NCBI RefSeq assembly: GCF_022539315.1 | Contig: NC_066326.1 | Coordinates: 17,624,601 to 17,688,600 of the forward strand | DNA from: Serinus canaria | Lineage: Eukaryota > Chordata > Aves > Passeriformes > Fringillidae | Direction of reading: 5' to 3' | DNA: 64,000 bases | In this document: one piece after another, positions 31,637-43,640 of the stretch | Position numbering within the stretch: position 1 is the stretch's first letter | Layout of the letters: every line of letters begins with the position of its first letter | Translations under genes and position numbers: made by a program | The notes under the pieces: model-generated | What the model saw: only the letters and a program-made list of their open reading frames with translations | What the model was told of the DNA's origin: nothing | The model's database searches: none

Positions 31637-34600
31637 GCTAAGCCCACCACACTTCCTGGGAAGGGAGAAGGAGCTCTGGCTGCTCCTTGGGAGGCTGGTT
31701 CTGGTGCCATAGGGACCTTCTTGGAGGTTTTATTCTACTAGCAAGGAATGAAGTCCCTTCCAGCTGGTTTTATTATCCTGCTGTCTGTGCTGGGGAGGGA
31801 TGTGGAAGGTTTCAGGATTTCTCTATTACATTTTCTGGGCTGTTTTCTGTAAGCCTGAGGTGATAAAAATGGCCATAGTGAAATATTCCTTCTGGCTGCT
31901 TTCCTTGTATTAAACTCCACTGTCTCCTGTACCCCACAACTCCTGGATATAAATTGTATTTTCAGTGGATGAGAAAACCCAGAGAAAACCCACTTTGGCT
32001 GAGCACACTGCAAGAATGATTCCACTGCCTTTCTTTTGATTTTCATGCAGCAGGACAGAAGCACTCCCCAATAATGCCAAAGCATTTTGTCTCCTCAGTG
32101 CTCCTGCCAGGACATTTTGTTCCTGAAAATTTGGAGGCTGATCTATGATCTGCCACTGGCAGAGCATCCTCATGCTCATGGTGAGCCTGGTGGAAATTTG
32201 CCATCCCTCCAAAGATCAGGCACTGCAGAAAAATGGCAGGGACAGCCCTGAATCTCCTCCCACCAGAGGAAAGCTCTGCTACCTATGGGCAAGAATTAAT
32301 TGAATTTCTTCCTGAGTGCAGAACCTCTGCAGTCTCACCACACTGAAGGGTTTGGTTGTGTCACGGAATGCTGAAACAGGACAAAGCTGTGGTCACACTC
32401 TGAGTTTGCCTTCTTCTGTAGTTCATGCACATGTTACATTTTACATTTTACATTTTACAAATCATGGATTTATTTAAAAAAAAAAAAAAAACAACAACCA
32501 AAAAACATTCTTGAGGTTCCCCAGCAATCTGAGATTTAGTAGGGAAAACAGGCAGGTGCTTAAACATCCTGAATGATCTCTCCTTGTAAATTAATGCCAC
32601 AGAATATCCTTCCATAAATGCTGTCAAAGTAGAAAAAATCTGGCTGGCTTAAAAAAAATTAACTACTGGTATTGAATTCTCCTGGGCTCAGAAAATGCCT
32701 ACTTTTGGTGTCAAGACTTTGCAGGCAATATTGGAAAGGAAAGAGAAGAAATCCTGCCTTTTGCAATGATAGCAGCTTTAAAAAAAATACTGCTTTTTCT
32801 CCAGAGGCTGCAAGTAAATGGTGTCAGAATGGCAGAAAAGTCCAAATAGTGAAACATTGATCGAGTTATTTCAACACAGGGAAAAAATCCATTCTTTAAA
32901 GAAGATGACACCATTTAAAAAAGTTTTCAAGGTTTGAGTAGCTGAAGCTCAGTTCCAAACTAAGCCAAAAAGCAGAACAAGTGTTTGAAATCTTGTGCTG
33001 GGTGGACTGCTGGGCAGACAGAGGGAACAGCAGGTGCCAGAAGGGAATCTTTTGGCAGAAACTCGAGAAATTCTAATGTGTGTGAGCAATGAAATGCAGC
33101 CTTGGAGCTGCAGCATCTCTGCTGCTGGCTGGGACAGGTCTGTCTCATTTGCATCTCTAAGGGGCATCAAAGCCAAATTAAAGGCATGAAAGCTCAGCCT
33201 GAGAGGCTGCAGCAGGTGAGGCTGGGAGCTCTGGGGCTCAGAGCTCAGCCTGGAGGGCTGACAAAGGGAGGGAAGGAGGGAACAGTTTATGTCTTGGTGA
33301 GCTCAGGGGAGGGATTCCCTCAGTTCAGCTCCTGCAGGGTGCTGCTAATGGAGTTTGGGGAGCAATAGGGAGGGTTGTGTGCTGCATTCCCCACCCACCC
33401 ACCCTGCTGGGAGTTCTAATCTGGCACAACCTTGCTCTTTTTTAGTTTTCTTTTTTGCCTTTATGCTGCTCTTTGCCATTAGAGACTTTGAGAAACTTCC
33501 TGGTAAAATTTTGGCTTTTATGGGGCATAGCAGTACAGCCAAGCCCCAGGGAGGAAATCCTGCTCTTCTTCTCCCATCCCAAAACCATGATTACCCTTGA
33601 TGGCAGTGTGAGATGTTTGCTCCTGGTAGTCTGGATCCTCAAACATTATTTCAGTTCTCTGGAATATTATTCCAGTTATTGGTGTTGGTTTTTGGTTTCT
33701 AATCTGCTGGTTTGAAATTGCACCAGAGACCTAGAATTGAAATAATTTCCATAAACCATGAAAAATTCCAGTCTTCCAAAGTTAATGCATTGTTCTGCAG
33801 CTTTGATACCTCAGTTAATCCTTGCTTCACATTTCAGCTGGCAGAGCACAGATACCTTTGAGTTCAGGAGTTCCCCCAAGTTTTCCAATTCACCATCCTT
33901 AATTTCCCATCAGTGTCCATGGGTGTTGTGTAACAGAAAACAAGGTCAGGGAAGGCTTTAATTTTGTATTTGGTGTTTTAGGATCTCTCCACTGATGGGA
34001 AGCTGTGATCAGTGATCAAAAAACAATCCTGGAGCATAATCAAGGCACAAATTAACATTGATAATTTATTTCTGACTAAACAGGGAGGCAGAATTCAGAC
34101 AGAAATTACCTACAGTGGAAATCAATATCAGATTTCAAAGATTCTGCTGCTGGATCTCAAAATTCACTGAAAAAACCTGATCTCATCAGATTTGTTGCTC
34201 CTGCTTCTGCTTAATCTGTCACTGACAATGCAAGCAGTAGTTTTTTTTAGGATTGATGTTAAATATTTTCAAATCTGTTCATGCAGAGAAAGGACATGAA
34301 TGTGTTGGTTTAGATTTAAGGGAGGTTTGGGGGTTTTGGTTTTTTAGAGCCTCCTCCTAGTGGATTTCTCATTGCAGTGATACTTTTTTAATTACAGTCA
34401 CATCGTACTTGGAGTAATTTATGTGTTAGGTTTTTCAGTGTGTTCCTCAGATTATAACACTGAAAGAAAGCAAGTGTACAACTCATTTTTGTCTGCTTCT
34501 TGTGGCATTAAAGATTGAGATGATGCCACAGAAATGCAACAGATTGTGGGCAGGAGGTTTGTGTGTTCTGGACTGAGAGCCAGGGAAGTGCCAGGACCAG

Positions 34601-35304
34601 GATTCTGAATGAACACCAGCTGATTTCCAGCCAGAGCACACAGATGTGCTGTTTGATATGGAAAACTGAATAAAAAATAAACAGCAATGTCACATTTCAG
34701 GAACGATGGTGATCTCTTCTTGTCCTGCCAATGTCTGAGGAGCCCTCAGGGGCTCTGGATTGCAAGCACTGATCTAGTGCAGGAGCAGTGTGCCACAGAG
34801 GCTTGTAAAGCTGTCAGCTCTGTGCCATGGCCCCCGACCCCAGGGGCACATCTGAGCAGAGAAACATTTGCTGCAGGGGGGTGGCAGGAGGGGCAGAATT
34901 TGCAGCACAGCAGCATCCTTCAGACACAATATTTGGGTTGCTCTAATTCCTGACAGCCCAGAGAGGCTGGGCTTGGGTCTGAGAGCCACAGGAGGGAAAC
35001 ATTCTGTGGCAGTGCAAGAGCAGTGTCAGAGTGAGGGGGTTTTAGCCATCAGAAGCTGCTTTGGTTTGAATCCTGCCCAGCCCAGGCTGAGTGCTGCAGG
35101 CTCTGTGGGTGAATGCCCAGACTGCCCTCATGCTGCAGGTGCAGCCCCTGACAGTGGCACCAGTGAGGGGACAGGGCTTTTGTCACCATGCCAGTGGCCC
35201 AGGCTGGGAGAAATTCTCCTTCAAATGGAGCTGAGACATCCCAGCTTGGAGGAATGTGTTTGTAATAACAACAGAGGGTGAAAGTGTGAATGCAGCGAGG
35301 TTCC
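31637..35304. other. Intergenic, no gene seen
   Basis: A mixture of AT-rich and GC-richer patches (the latter about 33.0-33.4 and 34.7-35.2 kb). A 17-A tract lies near 32475-32491, preceded by a short (acatttt)n run. Nothing here resembles a known exon, RNA gene or complete transposon. Confidence 0.65.
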
Positions 35305-35748
35305 TGATGCCTTTTTGGGGCTACCTAAACCAGGGGCCAGCCAGAATTAAGGGAATAAAAGCAGTTCTGTTTATTGGAGGGCCTGCAGGTGCACTTAGGG
35401 CAGATGAAATCCCCCAGGGGTTACACCCAAAATGGAAAATGTTTCCCAGGTTTTTATACTTTTATAAGTTTGGTCCATTTGCACACTGGGGGTGAATCTG
35501 CCAATTCCAGCTCCAGGGAATGAAGTCACTGACCCCAGGTTTGCTCCCCCCAAGTCCCTTTTGTTCCCATCTCTGGGCCCTGGGGCAGTGAGGTGTCCTT
35601 GATTGCCAGGCCTGGAGAGGAATTGCTGTGTCTGCCCAGAATGGGAAAGCTGCAGCTGACCCTGGCTGTGGGGTTTGGAGTCACACACCAAAGAGCTGCA
35701 GGAGTGCAAAGAGATGGAAAATACACAATTTAAAATGCTAAGGCATCA
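35305..35748 (-). mobile_element. Solo LTR of an endogenous retrovirus, type 1, antisense copy
   Basis: Bounded by TGATGCC at the left and GGCATCA at the right (inverted termini), 444 bp. It is the reverse complement of the element at 50179-50607 over nearly its whole length. On the minus strand a TATA-like motif (near 35459-35466) precedes an AATAAA (35370-35375), as in a U3-R-U5 layout. Flanking 4-mers are TTCC and TTCA, so a 4-bp target duplication is nearly but not exactly present. No primer-binding site or internal viral sequence follows, so it is a solo LTR. Confidence 0.82.
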
Positions 35749-37591
35749 TTCAATTCCCCACCACCCCTGCCCTATTGCACAGCTCTGTTGCCAAGGTGCC
35801 ACCCCTGTGTGTCCCTCTGAGGGGTTAATGAAGACCCTGACATCCCATTCCTGCTCCTTCCCCCACAGCAGCACTTCTGTGTGGAGAAGAAAGGCACAAA
35901 TTATCTCCAGCTCATCTTCAAATGGAATTTTTATTCCTGTAGAATAGAAATGCTCTTCATTCAGGCATCCTGGGTGCCCTCAGCAGAGATTAAAATGCAG
36001 CTATGAAAGACCTGTGACATTAGAACTGAATCTCATTAGGGCCATTTTGTGCAGTCCCCACCACCAAAAGAGCAGATTATCACTTGAAACACTCTCCTCA
36101 AGCTTCAATAATTCCCAGAAAACTGCTGAGCTTTGAAGCAGTCTCTTCCATGTGAAGTTATTCTGATCAAAAGGAAGAGCTGCTTCTAAGACTTGCTTTT
36201 GCTTTCTGATCAGTTTTCCTTCTCTTCTTTTCATTTTACCTCTTTTTGTTGGGGTGGTTTTTGTTTTAATTTATTTTTTTTTATTAACTGCTGCAGGTGG
36301 AATTTTGATTTTGGTTTATCAAAGTAGGACAAGCAAAAATCATATCAGTAGATTATGGTCTTATTCAGGAGTTTCTTTTAAAAATACCCAAACCATGCTC
36401 AATAGCAATGCACAGGGTGATCCAAATTCTTTGATTTTGTTTCTTTTTTTGGGTTCTTCTTTTCCACTTGGCTTCAGTGTGGCTGCAGAAAAGGTTGCTG
36501 ATAGTCTATGTCTGAGTAATAAGATTTTAAATCTAGAAGAAATAATGCTTAGAACTTTTCCTCACAAAGATGAATTAAATCATTCAGGTTAAGGATAGCG
36601 AAGATGAAAAAAGTTCATCCAGTCATTTTTCTTTTTCCACTGAGCTGACAGAGGAGGCTTTTCCAGACCCAGCAGCTCCTGTGTGGAATTCTCAGCGTTG
36701 TGCAGGATCTGCTGGAAGCACAGATGAGCATCCCACACATCACAAACCCCACAAACTCCAGAGGGGGAATTCTGTCACCTCCCTGCTGAGCTCCCAGGCC
36801 AAAGGACACGAGAACACCCAGAGCTTAACAGGGAGGGTGGACCCAGGAGTTTTGGTGGAGAATTCTTTATGGGATTGCAGAGTGTGCAGGAATTCCAACT
36901 GGAAATTGGGTTTTATAACCAGAGCTCTGTGCCCCAGGTACAATCACGCAATTCTTCACATATTTGATACATGCAGGGCTAAACTCAGGCTGGGAGCTCT
37001 TCTGAGCCCTTTTCAAGCAGGGGAACAGGTCTGAGTGAATTTCTAATCATTTAAACAGATTAAATCCCTTCTGATCTTTTAATTGTATTTTCTTATCATA
37101 GTTTTCAATGCAGACTTTCAACTCTACCCCCAACTTCTGCAGATAATAACAGCTTTGCTGTGCTGTCACACCTTGGAGGAGGCAGTCAGGCTGCTCTGTG
37201 TGCTGAAACCACTGTGGCAAGGAAACAGAGGGACACTGCAGCATCCTGCCAGTGGAAAACCCACTGGGGTACTGGTGTCTGAGCAGTGATACAGTCCAGG
37301 AAGGAATTTAGGAAAGTTAACAGGTTACTGTTAAAATTCAAGTGAAGGAAAACCAAACTTGTCAGGTTAGTTTTCCCTATTTAATAAATGCAAGGAAAAG
37401 TGTCTGGGGAAGTAACTAGAGATTTGAACAAAGAAATTGTTTGGGAAAGGACAAAGTGATCTGATTTCTGCTGTCAAAGTGATCCCTTGGGATGGAGATT
37501 CCGAGAGCAGCAGGGGTGGCTCAGGGAGGGGCTGAAATCTGAGATGTCCCAGGTGAGCCTTGCACTGCCAAACCTCCAGGGCTCTGCAGGA
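35749..37591. other. Intergenic, no gene seen
   Basis: Unique sequence between the type-1 LTR and the ATGG array. The open frames are short and unrecognised. Confidence 0.65.
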
Positions 37592-38103
37592 GGATGGATG
37601 GATGGATGGATGGATGGATGGATGGATGGATGGATGGATGGATGGATGGATGGATGGATGGATGGATGGATGGATGATGGATGGATGGATGGATGGAGGG
37701 ATGGATGGATGGATGGATGGATGGATGGATGGATGGATGGATGGATGGATGGATGGATGGATGGGTGGATGGAGGGATGGATGGATGGATGGGTGGATGA
37801 TGGATGGATGGATGGATGGATGGATGGATGGATGGATGGATGGATGGATGGATGGATGGATGGATGGATGGATGGATGGATGGATGGCTGGATGGATGGA
37901 TGGATGGGTGGATGGGTGGATGGATGGATGGATGGATGGATGGATGGATGGATGGATGGATGGATGGATGGATGGATGGATGGATGGATGGATGGATGGG
38001 GGATGGATGGGGGGATGGATGGATGGATGGATGGATGGATGGATGGATGGATGGATGGATGGATGGATGGATGGATGGATGGATGGATGGATGGATGGAT
38101 GGA
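37592..38103 (+). repeat. (ATGG)n microsatellite / long simple array
   Basis: About 512 bp of 'ggat' tetranucleotides with scattered variants ('ggatgatggat', 'gggtggat', 'ggaggg', 'ggctgg', 'gggggat'). Because 4 bp does not divide by 3 and no stop arises, it opens frames on both strands: MDGW repeats on plus, HPSI repeats on minus. Length is probably polymorphic and assembly-sensitive. Confidence 0.98.
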
Positions 38104-39014
38104 GAATTGGGAACCCAAACTGCACCAGTGGAGGTGGCAAAGGCTGGAATACAGAAGAGCTGTGAAGGGACACCAGGGGAGGGCCTCTCCCAGAAGCACA
38201 ATGAGATTGGTTCCTGCTGTGGGTTTCCGTGTGAGCAGAGCAGCCAAGGAGAAAATCTGCTTCAGGATGGTCTCTGAATCCAGGCAGGTCCACTTCAGCT
38301 CTGAGGGGAACCCTGCTGCAAACTGGGATGAGAAATTTCAGTGTATACACTGTTAAAACAGCCTCACTCGAGTTTAAGTCAAGAGAAGAGCAGGACCTAA
38401 TTCTGTAGAGATTATCCAAAAATGCTTGAACTAATTATGGAAGCCCTGACTCATTGCTGCAATAGATGAGGCCTGAACACTGCAACAGCCTCAATCCTAA
38501 AGCCTGGAAACCTGCAAATGGAGCTGCAGCCGAAGGACAACAGAAGATGCTCTCAGAGCATGGCAGTGCAATCCAGAGTGATGCTTTCTGTCAGGCTGAG
38601 CCCCTCACCTGCACAAAAGTCAAAGTGGGGCTGTTTGTCCCAGCTGGGTGCATGCTGGAAAATTTCCACAAGAACTGGTGTATTTGCAGCATTAAAATTT
38701 ATGGCTGCAGCCACCCCTGGGATTTTTCCTTGCATAAATTGACAAGTTGATGGCTTTGGATTGCTAAGGGTAGAACAGGTGAAGCTGTGCTGAGATCTGT
38801 GGAATTCTGGGCTACCTTCCCTTCAAGATGTGTGAGCTGAAATCACCTGTCCCCAAAGCTGTGTGAGGCCAGCCATGAGCTCTAGGGATGAAGGAAAATC
38901 CATAGGAATGGGGGGGTCTGGTGTAATCCGCACAATAAACTGCAGGTCCTCGTGGCTGGGATGGGGCAGGAGGGGAGTGTGAGAGGGGTGGGCAGCAGCC
39001 AGGATATCCGAGTG
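38104..39014. other. Intergenic; right part may be remnant ERV interior
   Basis: No gene recognised. The stretch left of the VNTR (about 38.8-39.0 kb) could belong to the retroviral interior read on the minus strand from the LTR at 39888-40358, but I see no diagnostic viral protein motif. Confidence 0.5.
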
Positions 39015-39661
39015 GGCCTGGAGACCAACCTGGGCCAGGAAACCAAACCTGGGCCTGGAGACCAAACCTGGGCCTGGAGACCAAACCTGGGCCTGGAGAC
39101 CAAACCTGGGCCGGGAAACCAAACTGGGCCAGGAAACCAAACTGGGCCAGGAAACCAAACCTGGGCCAGGAAACCAAACTGGGCCAGGAAACCAAACCTG
39201 GGCCGGGAAACCAAACCTGGGCCAGGAAACCAAACTGGGCCAGGAAACCAAACCTGGGCCTGGAGACCAAACCTGGGCCTGGAGACCAAACTGGGCCGGG
39301 AAACCAAACTGGGCCAGGAAACCAAACCTGGGCCAGGAAACCAAACTGGGCCAGGAAACCAAACTGGGCCAGGAAATCAAACCTGGGCCAGGAAACCGGA
39401 CTGGACCAGGAAACCAAACTGGGCCAGGAAATCAAACCTGGGCCAGGAAACCAAACTGGGCCTGGAGACCAAACCTGGAACAGGAAACCAAACTGGGCCA
39501 GGAAACCAAACCTGGGCCAGGAAACCAAACCTGGGCCTGGAGACCAAACCTGGGCCAGGAAACCAAACCTGGGCCAGGAAACCAAACCTGGGCCAGGAAA
39601 CAAAACCTGGGCCAGGAAACCAAACCTGGGCCAGGAGACCAAACCTGGGCCAGGACTCCAA
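39015..39661 (-). repeat. 18/19-bp VNTR downstream of an antisense retroviral LTR
   Basis: About 33 units of 'aggaaaccaaacctgggcc' (19 bp), its 18-bp form lacking one C, and a variant 'tggagaccaaacctgggcc'. Read on the minus strand it lies 200-870 bp after the end of the LTR at 39888-40358, where a retrovirus has its leader. It opens a 299-codon frame on the minus strand and a 254-codon frame on the plus strand. Both are repeat artefacts (WFPGPGLVS-type and GNQTWARKP-type peptides). Confidence 0.93.
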
Positions 39662-39866
39662 AGTAAGCCAGGAAACCAACCTGTGCTCCAGGCCAGCAGC
39701 AGAGAGGCCAAGGTGAGGGACAGGGAGCATTGCCTGCTGTTTGTTCCCCAGCACCCCCAGGAAAAGCCAGCTGATGTCAGACAAAGAGTGAGGCCTTAAG
39801 GACCTGTGGAGCTCAGCTGGGCCTCTCTGGGAATGCCAGGCCCAAGGGTTTTCCTGATGCCTCACT

Positions 39867-39884
39867 GTCCCATCTGGGTCACCA
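39867..39884 (-). promoter_or_regulatory. Retroviral primer-binding site, tRNA-Trp-like
   Basis: On the minus strand, three bases after the terminal CA of the LTR, the sequence begins TGGTGACCC. By my memory of the tRNA-Trp 3' end, 14 of 18 bases are complementary, with the first nine perfect. Avian alpharetroviruses use tRNA-Trp at the same place. The element is old and this is a family-level assignment. Confidence 0.6.
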
Positions 39885-39887
39885 AAA

Positions 39888-40358
39888 TGATGCCTCGAGG
39901 AGCTGGAGCAGAGGCTGGATGGAGTTAAGGGGAATAAAGTGGATATTTATTGAGATCACATATTTATTGAGTGGATATTTATTCAAAGGCCACACCCTGG
40001 CAGTACCAGAGCCACAGCCATATGGCTCTGCCCAGAGGGCTCCAAGATGGAAGCAAAAGAGGGCTTGGTCACAAGATCTCACATTTTTATAAGTTCTGCT
40101 CCATTCCCACCTTGCAGTTCATTGTCCCAGCCCAGCTTTAGCCCAGGCAGTCCCACCCTTGTTTTTCTCTCTCCAGCCCACGGGGTTTGTGCTCCTGGGC
40201 TGAGATTGGGATCATTTGTCCTTGGTGCCCAGCTGGAGCAGGAATTGTTTTGTCTCCCTGCTCTGTGCACAGCTCACCATCCCCTATCACAAAGCTCAGA
40301 CTCACAAACTGAAGCAGCACAGAACCTGAAAATAGAAAAACCAAAACCTGAGGCATCA
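39888..40358 (-). mobile_element. 5' LTR of a degraded endogenous retrovirus, type 2, antisense
   Basis: Ends are TGATGCCTC (left) and GAGGCATCA (right), 471 bp. On the minus strand it has a TATA-like motif, then several AATAAA signals, then the terminus followed by a primer-binding site at 39867-39884. A related LTR lies at 45143-45588 in the opposite orientation, with a diverged 3' third. The flanks show no target duplication, as expected for the left part of a truncated provirus. No intact viral gene is visible beyond it. Confidence 0.8.
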
Positions 40359-42605
40359 AGAGGACACTGACAAAGAAATTCCATCCGTTGTTTTTCCCTT
40401 TCTATCTCATGGCCAAACTCATCTGTCCTTGTTGAAGGCACTTCCAGGGAGATCATTCCCCTGTTTCAGGGATTTCTGGCAGGTTTAAGCTGAGAGCAGC
40501 AGCTCAGACATGCTCACCACCCCACATGACACACTCCAAAAACCTGAGAAGCTGCACACGTGCCTGCTCAGGATTTTAATCAGGAGGTGAGATCAGTTTC
40601 TTCCTGAATTATCCCAAGAGCTGACTTGCAATTGATATTTCAGTGCTCGGATTAGCCACCAAGTGTCACCCTAGACCATCACACAGCCTAATGAGAGCCA
40701 CTCAACCAAATCCCCAGCCTGGGAATAGGCTGGAAAAAGATTTCTGCTTCTAAAGAAATGAGCAAGCTTCCCATGTGAATCTATTTCCCCTCTGAAGCCA
40801 GCCGTGCTGCCCAGGTGGTGCTGGAATTTTGGGCAGGAGCCCCCTCATTATTGGTGCTAATTGCCATCAGCACAGGGCTCTGGGCTCTCCTCTCTGCCTG
40901 ACAGCTCGGCCTCTGCACTCCTCAGGGTTCAAGAGAACATTCTAGGTCTGCTCTTTGTGATTCCTGGCCATTTCCTGCCCAAAGCAGAATTTCCCAAACT
41001 TTAAGAATATCATTTAGGGTTTGAAGGCATACACAGGGCTCAGGAAAAGGCCAGCCCTTCAGCTGGACTCCAATAAATTACTCCAGTGGCGCTTCAGAAG
41101 AGGTCCCAAAGCAAAACCTCCTGCCTGACTTCCTTCTAGTTCATTTCTGAAATTATCTGGAATACAAATGGATTTATATTCCTGGGCTTTCCCCACAGAG
41201 CTTTCATTTAAAATGAAGCTGGTCATGTCCAGATTTAGATCTACAGATGAAATTAAATTTAGATCTAGATCTAGATTTAGACACAAAAATCTTGAGAGAG
41301 TGATCATTTCCAAGTCTGCAGAATCAGGGGTTTGGCTTTTTGAGCTTCGAGAGGTACAAGTAGAATAGAAAATACATTAAAAAAACTTTCAAATGTTTAT
41401 AAAGAGGAAAATATTGTAAGGAAGACCAAAAATGAATTATTTTCTAATGCATTTACGTTCAAGAAAATAGCATTGAACACACAGAGAAAATGGATTAGCA
41501 GCTTTCAGGGAAGACCAATGCCCAAAAAATGTGGATTTTTAAAGGGAAAATTGCTTTGCAGCACTGTTTGTTTGCCAGTTCTGTCCATAATCTCTGTTTC
41601 AAAATTAACCCAGGTTCAGTTCTTCTGTTCTACAGATCAAGGCCCACTCAGGATAACACTCAGGAGGAGAATATTTTTGACAGAGGATTTTATTTTTTAA
41701 ACCAAAGTGAATTTAGTTTTCTAACAATGATATTGTAAACCTGGACTAATTGTTGTCTTCAGTACTGAAAAAGGACAAATTCAGTATTTAATAAATTCAA
41801 TCAGATGCTTTGTAAAAATGTTGATTTTTTGCAACAGTTTTTTGTTTGTTGGTTAATAAGGGACATCTTTAATTATAATACTCAGGAGAGTGTTTTATTC
41901 CTTCTACAGTTAGATATCAGAAAGTGGAAGCCAAAACAAAATATCTGTCCCAGGAGGAAGAGAGTTTCAATTTCTCAAGTTTTCTTTTTACTCTGTTACA
42001 TCCTGAATGAGACCTTCTAAAGAAAATATTATTTTTTTTTAATATTACACTGTGCATGGACAGATAAAGAAATGTTTCAATTCCCCCCCTTATTAAATTT
42101 TGAGCTGAAACACTTTATCCTAAACCCCCTGAGGTTTCCTGTCAAGGTTTTAACTTGTAAGTATCAATTTCTGAATTTGTAAGCAGAAAAAAAAAAGCCT
42201 GGAAAAGAGTTTCAGACTTTGAAGAGATTTTTGCTGCATAAAAAAATTTCCCTCTTTCAATTAAATTTATATATGTGTGATATAAATGTAAATAGTAATT
42301 CTGGTCCTTTTAAATTCTATTTTAATAGAGAATAGGAAAGAATTCAGAGCAGAAGCTCATCAACCTTTCTAACAGAGTCATCACTGAAGAGTGAGGAACT
42401 CTCCACAGCCTTGGGTTTGGCCTTCAAATGTCCTCAATTTCTGTAAAAAAACCACCAAAATTCCACCTTTTGCTTTCAAAGCTGGAGTCTGATCAATCTG
42501 TTGACAGTTTCAAATTGGAAAAAATGCTCTGGATTTTAATGTCCACTCATGAGAAATTTTTCAAGTATTTTGCAGCTAAATTGAATTCAGGGAGTCCCTA
42601 GTTTA
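40359..42605. other. Intergenic, no gene seen
   Basis: Unique sequence, including a small 'agatctagatctagattt' tandem near 41235-41280. No recognisable exon or element ends. Confidence 0.65.
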
Positions 42606-43640
42606 AAGCTTTTTTTGTTGAGGCTCACTCCCAACCTCCAGTAAAACCAGCTGATGGAAGCTGGAGTCATATTTTTGTCTGGAAACTTCCACAAAGATAT
42701 TTTCCCAAGAGGAATATACAGGATATCCATTCCTTTTGAGAATCATGTGAATATTTCTGTGATTCTGAACAGACTCTTTTCTGGGGAAGGTTTTATAACT
42801 CAGCACTAAGGCAGTAAATAGGCAACGACCTCGAAGGATTCTTTTCTCAGGAAAGAAAGATTTAAGTTTTTTGCCTTTTCCAATGCTGATTCTCTTTACT
42901 CAGCACAAATTAAGAGTTTTAAGATTAATTTACCTGCTGAAAGCCTTTTTGCTAAAGCTCTTAATTTTGAGGTTTACTCCCAACCTCCAGTAAAACCAGC
43001 TGATGGAAGCTGGAGTCATATTTTTGTCTGGAAACTTCCACAGAGATATTTTCCCAAAAGGAATGTACAGGATATCCATTCCTTTTGAGAATATTTGAAT
43101 ATTTCTGTGCTTGTGAACAGACTCTTTTCTGGGGAAGGTTTTATAACTCAGCACAAAGGCAGTAAATAGGCAATGGCCTCAAAGGATTCTTAGGATAGAA
43201 TGATGAGTAGGATTTCTCAGGATAGATAGAAAGATTTAACTAAATTGCCTTTTCCAATGCTGATTCTCTTTACTCAGCACAAATTAAGAGTGTTTAGATT
43301 AATTTACCTGCTGAAGGCCTTTTTTTTCTTGCTAAGGCTCCTAATTTTGAGGCTCACTCCCAGCCTCCAGTAAAACCAGCTGATGGAAGCTGGAGTAATA
43401 ATTTTGTCTGGAAACCTCCACAGAGGAATTTCCCTTCTGTGAATATTTCTGTGCTTTTGAATAAAGAAAGAGGTTTTTCTGAGCAAGATTTTGCAACTTA
43501 CCACAAGGCAATGGCCTTGTGCAGGGATTCCTTGCTCAGGATAGAAGGATTTAAGTGAGTTGCCTTTTTCAATGCTGATTCTCTTTACTCAGCATGACAA
43601 ATTTAGTGTGTTTAATTAAATTACCTGCTTCAATCCTGTC
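42606..43640. repeat. Three-copy tandem duplication, 350-380 bp unit
   Basis: Unit starts are near 42606, 42955 and 43335; a shared landmark ('aggctcactc' or its variant) lies at 42621, 42970 and 43350, giving periods of 349 and 380 bp. Copies 1 and 2 are roughly 96 % alike over the first 117 aligned bases. Copy 2 has an extra 'aggatagaa' stretch and copy 3 lacks about 50 bp. The related minus-strand open frames (MLSYKTFPRKES type) follow from the duplication. The family is unknown. Confidence 0.9.

Noticed and set aside
37592..38103. Regular repeats that could suggest a CRISPR array
   Set aside because: No unique spacers; these are pure tandem repeats in a vertebrate genome. The same holds for the other arrays.
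37367..38419. 350-codon minus-strand frame with HPSI repeats, and plus-strand MDGW frames
   Set aside because: Wholly explained by the ATGG array, whose 4-bp unit has no stop in any frame.
38812..39711. 299-codon minus-strand frame and 254-codon plus-strand frame with short peptide repeats
   Set aside because: They are translations of the 18/19-bp VNTR; both strands are open at once and flanks show no coding features.
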